From Maribacter aquimaris (GTDB taxonomy: Bacteria > Bacteroidota > Bacteroidia > Flavobacteriales > Flavobacteriaceae), in the NCBI RefSeq assembly GCF_014596745.1, contig NZ_JABTCF010000005.1, positions 248,001 to 312,000 of the forward strand: 64,000 nt of DNA. Reading direction: 5' to 3'. The notes beneath the pieces are model-generated. The model searched no databases, was not told the origin of the DNA, and saw only the letters and a list, made by a program, of their open reading frames with translations. Below, one piece after another: positions 1 to 8,723 of this stretch (position 1 is its first letter; each line of letters starts with the position of its first letter). The translations under genes and the position numbers were made by a program.

Positions 1-1091
1 TTCAAAAAATCGGCGTTAAAACTGCTGTACGTATGCAATTCCAAACAGGCAATCACTTTTCTATCCGGGTATTGTTCCTTGACAGCATTCGTAGTTGCCA
101 TTACCTTGCTTGGTGAATGGGCAAAATCTTTGTACACCACGCAGGATTTACTTTCCGCAATTTTTTCCAAGCGTTTTGAAGCACCTGAAAATGTCGCTAT
201 AGCTTCATAAAAGTCATCTTCATCAACACCCATGTTTTGGCAAATCCACTTGGCACCCGCCAAATTACTGAGGTTATGCTTTCCAAAAATCTCAATAGGC
301 ATAGGTCCTTCCGGGGTTTCCAAAAGGGTTTGTCCGTCTTCCACAGTATATTCAGGAGTTCTATACGGTAACTTTCGTATCGCATTTTCAGAAGCCTCTA
401 CAACCTTTTTTACCTCCAAATCCTCTTCATTATAGGTTATACTCCCTCCTTTAACGATACTATCGACGAAGATCCGGAATTGCCCTACATAGTTTTCAAA
501 AGTTGGAAAAACATTGATATGATCCCAAGCTATGCCGCTCAACAGGGCGATATTGGGTTTGTAAAGATGGAATTTTGGACGCCGGTCTACAGGGGATGAA
601 AGATACTCGTCCCCTTCGAGCACTATAAAATCATTTTCCTCGGTCAGATGAACCATTCGGTCAAATCCATCCAATTGGGCCCCTACCATATAATCGACCG
701 CTATGTTATGGTAGTTGAGCACGTGTAAAATCATCGAAGTTATGGTCGTTTTCCCATGACTGCCCCCAATGACGACTCGGGTCTTATTTTTCGATTGTTC
801 ATAGAGAAACTCCGGATACGAATAAATGGTAACACCCAACTCTTGTGCCTTCAATAGTTCAGGATTATCCGGTTTTGCGTGCATCCCAAGTATGACGGCA
901 TCTAAACCCGTATGTATTTTCTCTGGATACCAACCAAATTCAGGAGGCAGTAGGCCTTTATCGGCCAAGCGCGTTTTTGAAGGTTCAAAAATAACATCAT
1001 CACTCCCAGAAATGATATAGCCTTTATGGTGAAGCGCTAGAGCAAGATTGTGCATGGCACTACCCCCAATAGCGATAAAATGTATTTGCAT
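1..1091 (-). CDS. mpl: UDP-N-acetylmuramate:tripeptide ligase Mpl, 3' end cut by window edge
   Basis: The frame opens at ATG 1091 and stays open to base 1, giving the first 363 residues of a Mur ligase of usually about 450. The start reads MQIHFIAIGGSAMHNLALAL, a Rossmann glycine loop in the Mpl rather than MurC style, followed by GSDD. The ATP-binding P-loop GGSHGKTT is near residue 110 and the Mur-type EGDEY segment follows. By family knowledge Mpl reattaches recycled murein tripeptide to UDP-MurNAc in the cytoplasm. MurC is the alternative, but the GGSAMHN start and the FGKHNLSNLAGA segment favour Mpl. The C-terminal domain lies outside the window. Confidence 0.88.
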   Translation of the reverse strand, partial: MQIHFIAIGGSAMHNLALALHHKGYIISGSDDVIFEPSKTRLADKGLLPPEFGWYPEKIHTGLDAVILGMHAKPDNPELLKAQELGVTIYSYPEFLYEQSKNKTRVVIGGSHGKTTITSMILHVLNYHNIAVDYMVGAQLDGFDRMVHLTEENDFIVLEGDEYLSSPVDRRPKFHLYKPNIALLSGIAWDHINVFPTFENYVGQFRIFVDSIVKGGSITYNEEDLEVKKVVEASENAIRKLPYRTPEYTVEDGQTLLETPEGPMPIEIFGKHNLSNLAGAKWICQNMGVDEDDFYEAIATFSGASKRLEKIAESKSCVVYKDFAHSPSKVMATTNAVKEQYPDRKVIACLELHTYSSFNADFL

Positions 1092-1347
1092 GAAGATTGA
1101 TTTATGCCACAAAGATAGGCATTGATCTCTCAGAAAAAAACATCAAAAACAGCTGCAGATCACCCATACACATCATCGATAAAATACCAAAATAATCGAC
1201 GAAAAACAATATAATTATGATCTCGGCTACTCAATTCGTAAGATTCACCCTTCAAATCCATGCTTTGACAACATTTATTATCGTACCCTATCCCTCCGAC
1301 TTACATTTGTTCAATGACAATATGCATCTTTCCAGTAATAAAATAAA

Positions 1348-4233
1348 ATGACCGACCGAAATTATATAAGAACCATTATGCAATTGGCCCTGTCTTTTTG
1401 CCTTGTTCTTTTCTCCGTAAATACAATGGCACAATGTGCAGGTACCGATAAGACCGTTACCATTTGCACAAAAGACGCCGATGATGCCAATAAAACCTTT
1501 GACCTTTTCACCCAACTCGGTGGCACGCCTACCCCTGGCGGCACGTGGTCAACCAATGACCCAGCCAATTTTTATGCCCTTGACCGCATTAATGGCATTG
1601 TAAACCTTTGGGAAGTTAAAAATTCTGGGCTACATGAGTTCACCTACACCAATACTTGTGGTGGCGTGAATGAATCGGCCACTGTGACCATCAACCTGGG
1701 TGGATACCCTGGCGAAGATAATATTGATGGTTCCGCTGATGCCTGCGGTGACGACCCCAGAGTAAACCTGCATAGTTACATAGGTGATGAAACAGAAGGT
1801 AAATTCCAAGACTTCAATGGCTCTTGGGCCGCTGTCACACCGGAAGCGGCCCCATACTTGTCCCTAAATTTTTTCGATGCCGAATCGGCAGGTCCGGGCA
1901 TTTACGAATTTACACACACCGTACCTGCTGTGGGTCCTTGTCCTAGTAGACAGGCTCGACTGCTTCTTGAAGTGCAAAGACCTGCCCATTCAGGTATAGG
2001 TTCCAATCTTACTGTCTGTACAACAGACGACCTATCGGGTTACACCGATTACGATTTAAATGATCTATTGGCCGATGAGGACATCAACGGTACTTGGTCC
2101 GAAGGATCTAATACCGACCAATTATCAGACCTTACCGACCACCTCATAGATATACAAGCTATTAGGGACCGCCACACCTTTGGTTCCTTCACTTTCACCT
2201 ATACCGTGTACCCAGCGCACGCCGTTTGTGATATTCACAGAACCCAGGTGGAAATAACAATCCTCCCAACGTTTCGTGGCACCATGAATGCATCAAACTA
2301 TTGCTCGGGCGCAACCAAATACCGAATCGATATCAGTGATTATGATGATACTTTGATTGCCGATGGCACCTATGATATCTCATATTTCCTTACCTCGGCC
2401 AGCGACACTGCCACCGGAGATAGCGAACTTGTGCTTTTAAATGACAAAACTGGCTTTTTTGAAATAGATGCGAACCTCATCACAGTGAATGAAAACACCA
2501 CTTTGAGCATTACCTCATTGGGCGATGCTGTATGTGCGGATATTGAAGTCACCCCCATTTCACTTTTGGTGAGTGACCCTAAAGCTACTGTAACCGATAC
2601 CTGTGAAAATGAAGACCTAACCGTCTCCCTAAGTACCATTTTCGACCCCTCTTTAAGTCCGGCAAACGGCCCATACGATATAAATTATACGATAACCGAA
2701 CCAAGTGGCACCAAAACCACATATCAAGCCAGTGCTGTACCATTTAATTCGGGAAGTGCCAATTTCACCATACCTGCTTCCCAAATTTCAGAAACAGGGG
2801 AACATACTTTTAGTTTCGAAGTAGATAGCGGTTTTCCCTTGGATTGTGAACTAACGGATACGGCAATGATCACCCCCATACCCGAAGCCATTGATTTGAA
2901 TCTTTTGGTCGATAATTCATGCGACGCCACCAGTATAGATGTAGTGATCAGCGCCCCAACATTAGCTGATGGCACGTATATGGTCACGTATGAGGTAGTT
3001 TCACAAGAGACCAATGCGGTACTTATAAACAACTCGATCAACTTTAACGGGGGTACGGCAGATTACGAAATAGATGTTGCCACCCTGGAACAAGGCAATT
3101 ACACTGTCACGGTAAAAAGCACCCAAAACGACACCACTCCTTGTAGAACGGAATTTGATTTTGAGGTAAGCGAGAATTTTGCTGTCGAAGGTATTCCTGC
3201 AATGCCCGAAGCCGAAGCCCAACAGACGTTTTGCCTGGCGGCCTTCACACCTGAATCACCCACTTTGCAAGATATCGTAGTGAGCGCCAACGGTGAAATC
3301 TTATTCTATGAAACCGCAACGGACATGGATATACTGCCTTTGGATACCCAACTCATTGATGGTGAGGACTATTTTATATCGAACATAGACCCCAACAACA
3401 ATTGTGAAGGTTCCGATAGGATTCAGGTTACGATTACCCTCTCCGACCCTGAGATGCCCACACTACTCGATGCAAATCCTGCCTTTTGTGGTTCGGAGAA
3501 TCCCACGGTAACCGATTTGAACACCAGCCTAACCAGTAATGGTGAAATAGTGTGGTATGAATCAGCTTCTGACGGAACCGCCCTAGAAGACAATACATCC
3601 TTAATAGACGGAAAGAGTTATTATGCCGCAACGGAAATCAATGGACTATGCCAAAGTTCCGGACGCATCGAAATTATTCCTACGGTATATGCATTGGAAC
3701 CGGCTTCCTTGGAATTCTCTACATTGGCCCTTTGTGGATTGGACAATCCTACCATAGGAAACTTACGGGATGCCGAAAGCAATAATGCCTATGATGTGCT
3801 TTGGTACGACACGGCCGAAAATGGCACTCCTTTGGATGAAAGTGAATTATTGATTACCGGAACCGTCTATTATGCGGAAAGCTACAACCCCGATACGGGC
3901 TGCATGAACCCAGATCGTATGGCCATTACTGTTGACCTTACCAACTGTAACCCGGAAGATTATGGATTTTTCATCCCTGATGGATTCTCCCCGAACGGCG
4001 ATGGCAGAAACGATACTTTTTTTATACCGAACATCGAAGTCATATTTCCTGAATTTACCCTTGAGATCATAAATCGCTATGGTGCGACCTTATTCAAGGG
4101 AGACCGGAATAATCCTGCTTGGAACGGTAAAAACGGAAACAGCACAGCCCCAAACGGTGTGTACTTCTACATTATTGATTATAACAAAGAAGGTCATAAC
4201 CCCGTACAGGGCAGATTATACCTCAACCGCTAA
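1348..4233 (+). CDS. Large secreted protein with T9SS type B C-terminal domain (gliding motility-associated family)
   Basis: 961 residues. A signal peptide spans about residues 1-29 (hydrophobic LALSFCLVLFSVNTMAQ). ATG 1348 or the in-frame ATG ten codons later could be the start. The body is rich in Cys, Thr and Asp and built of Ig-like modules. Three consecutive copies at about residues 620-705, 706-785 and 786-866 share an FC/LCG..NPT start and a W/FYxTAxxG core. The last 95 residues carry FSPNGDGRND and end with PNGVYFY and a GRLYLNR tail, the type B (CHU_C) sorting domain used for export by T9SS. It is followed after 3 bases by porP/sprF and then an OmpA protein, the usual partners. It is probably a cell-surface or released adhesin-like protein; its ligand is unknown. 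Confidence 0.88.
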   Translation: MTDRNYIRTIMQLALSFCLVLFSVNTMAQCAGTDKTVTICTKDADDANKTFDLFTQLGGTPTPGGTWSTNDPANFYALDRINGIVNLWEVKNSGLHEFTYTNTCGGVNESATVTINLGGYPGEDNIDGSADACGDDPRVNLHSYIGDETEGKFQDFNGSWAAVTPEAAPYLSLNFFDAESAGPGIYEFTHTVPAVGPCPSRQARLLLEVQRPAHSGIGSNLTVCTTDDLSGYTDYDLNDLLADEDINGTWSEGSNTDQLSDLTDHLIDIQAIRDRHTFGSFTFTYTVYPAHAVCDIHRTQVEITILPTFRGTMNASNYCSGATKYRIDISDYDDTLIADGTYDISYFLTSASDTATGDSELVLLNDKTGFFEIDANLITVNENTTLSITSLGDAVCADIEVTPISLLVSDPKATVTDTCENEDLTVSLSTIFDPSLSPANGPYDINYTITEPSGTKTTYQASAVPFNSGSANFTIPASQISETGEHTFSFEVDSGFPLDCELTDTAMITPIPEAIDLNLLVDNSCDATSIDVVISAPTLADGTYMVTYEVVSQETNAVLINNSINFNGGTADYEIDVATLEQGNYTVTVKSTQNDTTPCRTEFDFEVSENFAVEGIPAMPEAEAQQTFCLAAFTPESPTLQDIVVSANGEILFYETATDMDILPLDTQLIDGEDYFISNIDPNNNCEGSDRIQVTITLSDPEMPTLLDANPAFCGSENPTVTDLNTSLTSNGEIVWYESASDGTALEDNTSLIDGKSYYAATEINGLCQSSGRIEIIPTVYALEPASLEFSTLALCGLDNPTIGNLRDAESNNAYDVLWYDTAENGTPLDESELLITGTVYYAESYNPDTGCMNPDRMAITVDLTNCNPEDYGFFIPDGFSPNGDGRNDTFFIPNIEVIFPEFTLEIINRYGATLFKGDRNNPAWNGKNGNSTAPNGVYFYIIDYNKEGHNPVQGRLYLNR

Positions 4234-4236
4234 ACC

Positions 4237-5175
4237 ATGAAAGAAATAAAACAATATTTTATTTTCCTGATGCTGGTGTGTGCTGCGGCCCATGGGCAAC
4301 AAGACCCTCAATATACACAGTACATGTATAACATGAGCGTCATAAACCCTGCCTACACCAACAATGAACTGGGTATGTTAAATTTTGGGGCACTCTATCG
4401 CTCACAATGGAAAAATGCTGTGGGCAGTCCTAAAACGTTAACCTTTTTTGCACATGCCCCCATGAGCGATAAAGTGGAGATGGGACTCTCATTCATAACC
4501 GACGATATTGGCGATGGCGCACTCAAGGAAAACAACATCTATGCTGATTTTGCCTATATCCTGAAGTTGGATGAAAAGAGCAACCTGTCCTTAGGATTAA
4601 AAGGTGGCATCACCACTTTCGAGACCAATTTTAACGGTTTTATGCTTCCTGAATTTCAGGATGACCCTGCTTTTAACGAAAACCTGAACAACACTTTTCC
4701 GAATGTAGGTGTAGGTGCTTTTTACCATCGACAACATTTTTATGCCGGAATTTCCGCTCCCAACTTATTGACATCAAAACATCTGGAAAACAAAGACGGA
4801 ATCAATCGCATCGGTTCTGAAAAAATACATCTTTTTATGACTTCCGGCTATGTTTACGAACTGAACCCAGACCTTAAATTAAAACCTTCGGTGCTGGCAA
4901 AAATGGTTCAGGGCGCTCCATTGACTTTCGATGTTTCCCTTAACGCCCTCTTTCTAAATCGCTTTGAGGGCGGATTATCGTATCGTTTGGAGGATTCGGT
5001 AAGTGCCATGTTCAATATTGCGGCCACACCGGCCCTACGTATTGGCTATGCATACGATTACACCTTATCAAACCTAAGTACCTATAGCTCTGGCTCCCAC
5101 GAAATATTCATTCTTTTTAATCTCGATTTACTGGGCCTCGGCAAAGGATACGACAAATCACCAAGATTCTACTAA
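4237..5175 (+). CDS. PorP/SprF family type IX secretion outer membrane protein
   Basis: 312 residues with an N-terminal signal (IFLMLVCAAAHGQQDPQYTQYMYN). The QDPQYTQYM segment directly after the cleavage site is diagnostic of PorP/SprF. The rest alternates short amphipathic strands with turns, as expected of an outer membrane beta-barrel, and includes SLGLKGGI and a C-terminal FILFNLDLLG. In this family each paralogue sits beside a type B CTD protein and is thought to anchor or help secrete it. The gene lies 3 bases after the CTD protein and 2 bases before the OmpA gene, so the three are co-transcribed. It need not be the core PorP, because flavobacteria carry many paralogues. Confidence 0.9.
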   Translation: MKEIKQYFIFLMLVCAAAHGQQDPQYTQYMYNMSVINPAYTNNELGMLNFGALYRSQWKNAVGSPKTLTFFAHAPMSDKVEMGLSFITDDIGDGALKENNIYADFAYILKLDEKSNLSLGLKGGITTFETNFNGFMLPEFQDDPAFNENLNNTFPNVGVGAFYHRQHFYAGISAPNLLTSKHLENKDGINRIGSEKIHLFMTSGYVYELNPDLKLKPSVLAKMVQGAPLTFDVSLNALFLNRFEGGLSYRLEDSVSAMFNIAATPALRIGYAYDYTLSNLSTYSSGSHEIFILFNLDLLGLGKGYDKSPRFY

Positions 5176-5177
5176 AC

Positions 5178-7322
5178 ATGAAAAAAATACTATTCATACT
5201 GTTTACGCTGGGTCTTATGGTTCAAACCTTTGGCCAACAAGAACTCAAACGTGCAGACACCTATTTTGAACGCGCTTACTACAGTGACGCCATTCCCCTT
5301 TACGAGCAACTACTACCCCGTAATAAGAGCTCAAAACTTATAAAGAACCTGGCCGATTGTTATTACCACACCTTCAATATGAAGGCAGCCGCCCGTTGGT
5401 ACGGCTATCTGGTTTCCAATTATGGCGAAAGCGTTGACGAGGACTATCGTTTTAAACTCAACCAATCCTTAAAAGCCATTGGCGAATACGAAAAGGCCCA
5501 AAAAATACGTATCGATTTCTATTCCGAACAAAAACAGGACGATAAGGTATCGCAGCTTACAAAGGATTTCACCTACATTGAAAATATACGTGCCATTGGA
5601 GATCGCTTTAAAATTGAAAACCTTAACATCAACACGGCTACCTCTGAATTCGGTGCAGCGCGGATAGACTCCAATTTGGTATATAGTGCTTCGCGAAAAC
5701 ATGCTCCGGCCTTACCCAAGCTATACCGGTGGAACAACGAAAACTACCTGGATATCTATTCCCATCCAATGGATAAAATCAACTTGGGAGATAGTTTGAG
5801 CACTTCATTAAGCAACAACATCAATTCTAAAATGCATGAAGGCACCTTTGCCATCACCAAGGATCGAAAAACCATTTATTTCACCAGAAACAGCAAAAAG
5901 AAGACCGAGGACGACAAAATCAGCAACCTAAAAATCTACCGTGCCGAATATATTGATGGTGCTTGGAAAAATATCATAGCCCTCCCCTTCAATAGTGACG
6001 ATTTTTCTACGGAACACCCCGCTTTGAGTCCGGATGAAACGAAACTCTATTTTTCATCGGACCGTGAAGGCGGTTTCGGATCGTTCGACCTATATGCAGT
6101 CAGTATCCAAAAGGACGGTTTCTATGGCAATCCGATCAATTTAGGGAAGGAAATCAATACCGACAAAAAAGAGCAGTTTCCGTTTGTGGACAAAGAAGGT
6201 AACCTCTATTTTGCCTCTAATGGGCATCCCGGTTTCGGACTATTGGATATTTTTATTTCGAAAACGGAAAACGGAAATTTTGCAAAACCAGACAATCTCG
6301 GACTCCCCGTGAATAGCGGTTATGACGATTTCTCCCTGTCTATGGATCCCGATTCGAACACAGGCTACTTTTCATCGAACCGACCCGGAGGGAAAGGGAG
6401 CGACGACATCTATTCCTTCACAGAAACAAAACCACTGGTCATTGAGGATTGCAAACAGTTTATCGCCGGAATCCTAACGGACAAAACCACCAAACTACCT
6501 TTGTCCGATGCCAGTATTGTACTTGTTGACGCGAACGGAAACCGTATCGAAGAGATTACAACCTCAAAGGATGCTTCATTTAAGTTTCAGATCTCCTGCT
6601 CCAGCGAATATGGTATAAAGGCCCATAAGGAAGGGTATGAAGACAATTCAAGAAACATCGCTTCAGACATCGAAAGAAATGCCATAAAAGACGGCTCCCT
6701 TACGCTATACTCCATTGAGGAACGGGAAGCCCAAAAAGCAAAAACGCTATTAGCCAAGAAAGAAGCTGCGGAAAAAGCAGCCTTGGCCGAGATTAAAAGA
6801 CAAAAAGAACAGGCAAAAATCGCAGCATTGGAACGCCTTCAAAAAGAGCAGGAAATAGCCCACCAACAAAAGGCCGACCAAGAAAAGGAAAAACGGGAAC
6901 GCCTTAAAAAAATAGATGCGATCATTGCAAAGGAAGATGCCATTATTAAAGAAAAAGATCTCATCGTCATTAAAACCGAGGAAATCCATTTTGATTATAG
7001 TCTTTGGTATTTAAGACGGGAAGCACGTGAACGTTTGGCAAAGGTCATTGACATTATGAAACAAAACCCCGGTATGGTCATCGAAATCGGTACCCATACC
7101 GATATTCGTGGCAATGCGGAATACAACCGTAACCTCTCCCAAAAACGCGCCGATTCGGCCAAGGAATTTATGGTCAAAAACGGCATTGCCAAGGAACGGA
7201 TCATTGCCAAAGGGTATGGCGAATCACAACCCATTGTCGAATGTGAGACCGTAGCGAGTTGTACTGAGGAAGACCATGAGTGGAACAGAAGATGTGAGCT
7301 CATCGTTGTAAAATGGGAGTGA
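5178..7322 (+). CDS. OmpA family protein with TPR, PD40 propeller and carboxypeptidase-regulatory-like domains
   Basis: 714 residues. Signal peptide about 1-19 (ends TFGQQ), TPR-like helices about 20-150, a PD40/WD40-like propeller about 200-420 with repeated LYFSSDREGGFGSFDLY-type blades, and a carboxypeptidase-regulatory-like beta sandwich about 430-505 (GILTDKTTKLPLSDASI). A highly charged Lys/Glu/Ala coiled coil spans about 520-600. The OmpA domain covers about 605-714 with THTDIRG and NRNLSQKRADS, the peptidoglycan-binding signature. The architecture matches PorE-like proteins that tie T9SS components to the cell wall. It closes the three-gene operon and is followed by a strong terminator. 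Confidence 0.9.
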   Translation: MKKILFILFTLGLMVQTFGQQELKRADTYFERAYYSDAIPLYEQLLPRNKSSKLIKNLADCYYHTFNMKAAARWYGYLVSNYGESVDEDYRFKLNQSLKAIGEYEKAQKIRIDFYSEQKQDDKVSQLTKDFTYIENIRAIGDRFKIENLNINTATSEFGAARIDSNLVYSASRKHAPALPKLYRWNNENYLDIYSHPMDKINLGDSLSTSLSNNINSKMHEGTFAITKDRKTIYFTRNSKKKTEDDKISNLKIYRAEYIDGAWKNIIALPFNSDDFSTEHPALSPDETKLYFSSDREGGFGSFDLYAVSIQKDGFYGNPINLGKEINTDKKEQFPFVDKEGNLYFASNGHPGFGLLDIFISKTENGNFAKPDNLGLPVNSGYDDFSLSMDPDSNTGYFSSNRPGGKGSDDIYSFTETKPLVIEDCKQFIAGILTDKTTKLPLSDASIVLVDANGNRIEEITTSKDASFKFQISCSSEYGIKAHKEGYEDNSRNIASDIERNAIKDGSLTLYSIEEREAQKAKTLLAKKEAAEKAALAEIKRQKEQAKIAALERLQKEQEIAHQQKADQEKEKRERLKKIDAIIAKEDAIIKEKDLIVIKTEEIHFDYSLWYLRREARERLAKVIDIMKQNPGMVIEIGTHTDIRGNAEYNRNLSQKRADSAKEFMVKNGIAKERIIAKGYGESQPIVECETVASCTEEDHEWNRRCELIVVKWE

Positions 7323-7375
7323 CCCTTACCAAGAATTGAACAATTCATAAAAAATTATATCCACCCCGGACTTTG

Positions 7376-7407
7376 CCCCAAACCAGACTTATGGTTTGGG
7401 GTTTTTT
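7376..7407 (+). terminator. Rho-independent terminator after the T9SS operon
   Basis: Perfect 10-bp stem CCCCAAACCA / TGGTTTGGGG with loop GACTTA, then six T. It lies 54 bases after the OmpA stop and closes the T9SS operon before the cupin gene. Confidence 0.92.
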
Positions 7408-7454
7408 CTTTTCTGTCACTATTCTTTATATCTTCGTTAGCCAATACAAACACG

Positions 7455-7766
7455 ATGAACCTATCCGATATTCCTTCCAAAGAAATTATGCCGGGCTACC
7501 ACGGTAAACTGGTACATTCCGAAAATATGTCCATGGCCTTTTGGGAGGTAGAAAAAGATGCTGAAGTTCCCGAGCATTCCCATATGAACGAGCAGATCAT
7601 GCATGTAATGGAAGGTGAATTTGAATTTACTTTGAACGGTAACACCAAGGTATATGGTCCAGGGGATGTGGTCTTAATTGGTTCGAATGTTCCACATAGT
7701 GGCAAAGCCCTTACACCCTGTAAACTAATGGATGTATTTAGTCCAACAAGAGAAGAATACAAATAA
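7455..7766 (+). CDS. Small cupin domain protein
   Basis: 103 residues forming one double-stranded beta-helix cupin. The first cupin motif is visible as PEHSHMNEQIMHVMEGEFEF (two His and a Glu placed for metal binding). The second is PGDVVLIGSNVPHSG with the third His. This supports a metal-binding single-domain cupin, but the substrate cannot be read from the sequence. It lies 6 bases upstream of an SDR-fold gene and is probably co-transcribed with it. Small cupins next to short-chain dehydrogenases often act on the same small molecule (inference only). Confidence 0.85.
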   Translation: MNLSDIPSKEIMPGYHGKLVHSENMSMAFWEVEKDAEVPEHSHMNEQIMHVMEGEFEFTLNGNTKVYGPGDVVLIGSNVPHSGKALTPCKLMDVFSPTREEYK

Positions 7767-7772
7767 AGCGAT

Positions 7773-8558
7773 ATGAACATTTCACTCAAAGGTAAAAACG
7801 CATTGGTAGGTGGTAGTAGCCGAGGTATCGGAAAGGCCATTGCCGAACAACTGGCCGAAAGTGGGGCCAGTGTCACCCTAATGTCTCGCAGTGAGGAAAA
7901 ACTTCAAAAAATAATAGCCGGCCTGCCTACCGATCGAGGTCAAAACCATGGGTATCTCGTGGTTGATTTCACAGACTTTCAAAGCTATAGCAAAACGATT
8001 AATTCCTTTTTCGAAAGCAATCATGTGGATATCCTGGTCAACAACACCCAAGGTCCTGAGGCCGGAAGTGCACTAGAAAAGAATATTTCCGATTATCAAG
8101 AGGCCTTCGATCTACTATTTAAAACAGTTGTCTATACCACCGAACTTGCCTTAAAACATATGAAGGCCAATTCATGGGGTCGGATCATAAACGTAGCTTC
8201 GGTATCCGTAAAGGAACCATTGTCCTATTTGGCCCTTTCAAATACCATCAGGGCCGCTGTAGTTACCTGGGGCAAGTCATTGGCCAACGATGTAGGTCCG
8301 TTCCAAATTACAGTGAACAGTATTCTTACCGGATATTTCAATACGGAACGCATTGAACAACTAAACGCAAAAAAAGCGGAACAGCTAGGTATTTCGGAGG
8401 ATGACATTCTCGAAGATATGGAAGCCAAAGTACCCATAAGAAGAATCGGCGACCCCAGGGAATACGGGTATCTTGTTACCTTTTTGGCCTCTGACAACGC
8501 CGCATATATTACCGGTACCCAAATCCCCATTGACGGCGGGTTATTGAAGTCCCTATAG
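7773..8558 (+). CDS. SDR-fold protein with non-canonical active site
   Basis: 261 residues with a classical short-chain dehydrogenase fold. The NAD(P) loop GGSSRGIGKAIA is at 13-24, the NNAG element appears as NNTQG at 90-94, and the C-terminal TGTQIPIDGG is typical. The catalytic Ser is S143 (NVAS). Counting the usual twelve residues onward, the Tyr position is S156 and the Lys position is R160 (LSNTIRAAV instead of YxxxK). The Tyr-Lys pair needed for hydride transfer is therefore absent. A subgroup of SDR proteins carries an LSNxxR segment, but its chemistry is unclear to me. It follows the cupin gene with a 6-base gap. It could be an atypical reductase or a non-catalytic binder. Confidence 0.88.
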   Translation: MNISLKGKNALVGGSSRGIGKAIAEQLAESGASVTLMSRSEEKLQKIIAGLPTDRGQNHGYLVVDFTDFQSYSKTINSFFESNHVDILVNNTQGPEAGSALEKNISDYQEAFDLLFKTVVYTTELALKHMKANSWGRIINVASVSVKEPLSYLALSNTIRAAVVTWGKSLANDVGPFQITVNSILTGYFNTERIEQLNAKKAEQLGISEDDILEDMEAKVPIRRIGDPREYGYLVTFLASDNAAYITGTQIPIDGGLLKSL

Positions 8559-8673
8559 AACAAATGCCTTTTTAACCTGGGCGTGTGCGTGTTGAATGAT
8601 AAAGCCGGAAAGTAGGCATAACTTTTTCATAGCACCCTTTAACTCATCCTACAAACCCGATTACTCATTTATT

Positions 8674-8705
8674 ATTGTCGTTGGCATAGGTTTTGCACAT
8701 CTTTG
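8674..8705 (+). promoter_or_regulatory. Putative Bacteroidota-type promoter of the macroglobulin gene
   Basis: ATTG at 8674-8677, a 20-base spacer and CATCTTTG at 8698-8705 (one mismatch to TAnnTTTG). Transcription would start near 8712. This excludes the TTG at 8703 as a start codon and favours the ATGs at 8718 or 8724. Confidence 0.45.
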
Positions 8706-8723
8706 TTTACTAATTTTATGACT

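Noticed and set aside
1092-1347. Gene in the spacer between mpl and the T9SS operon
   Set aside because: No frame with a plausible start or protein-like composition; it is a divergent promoter region.
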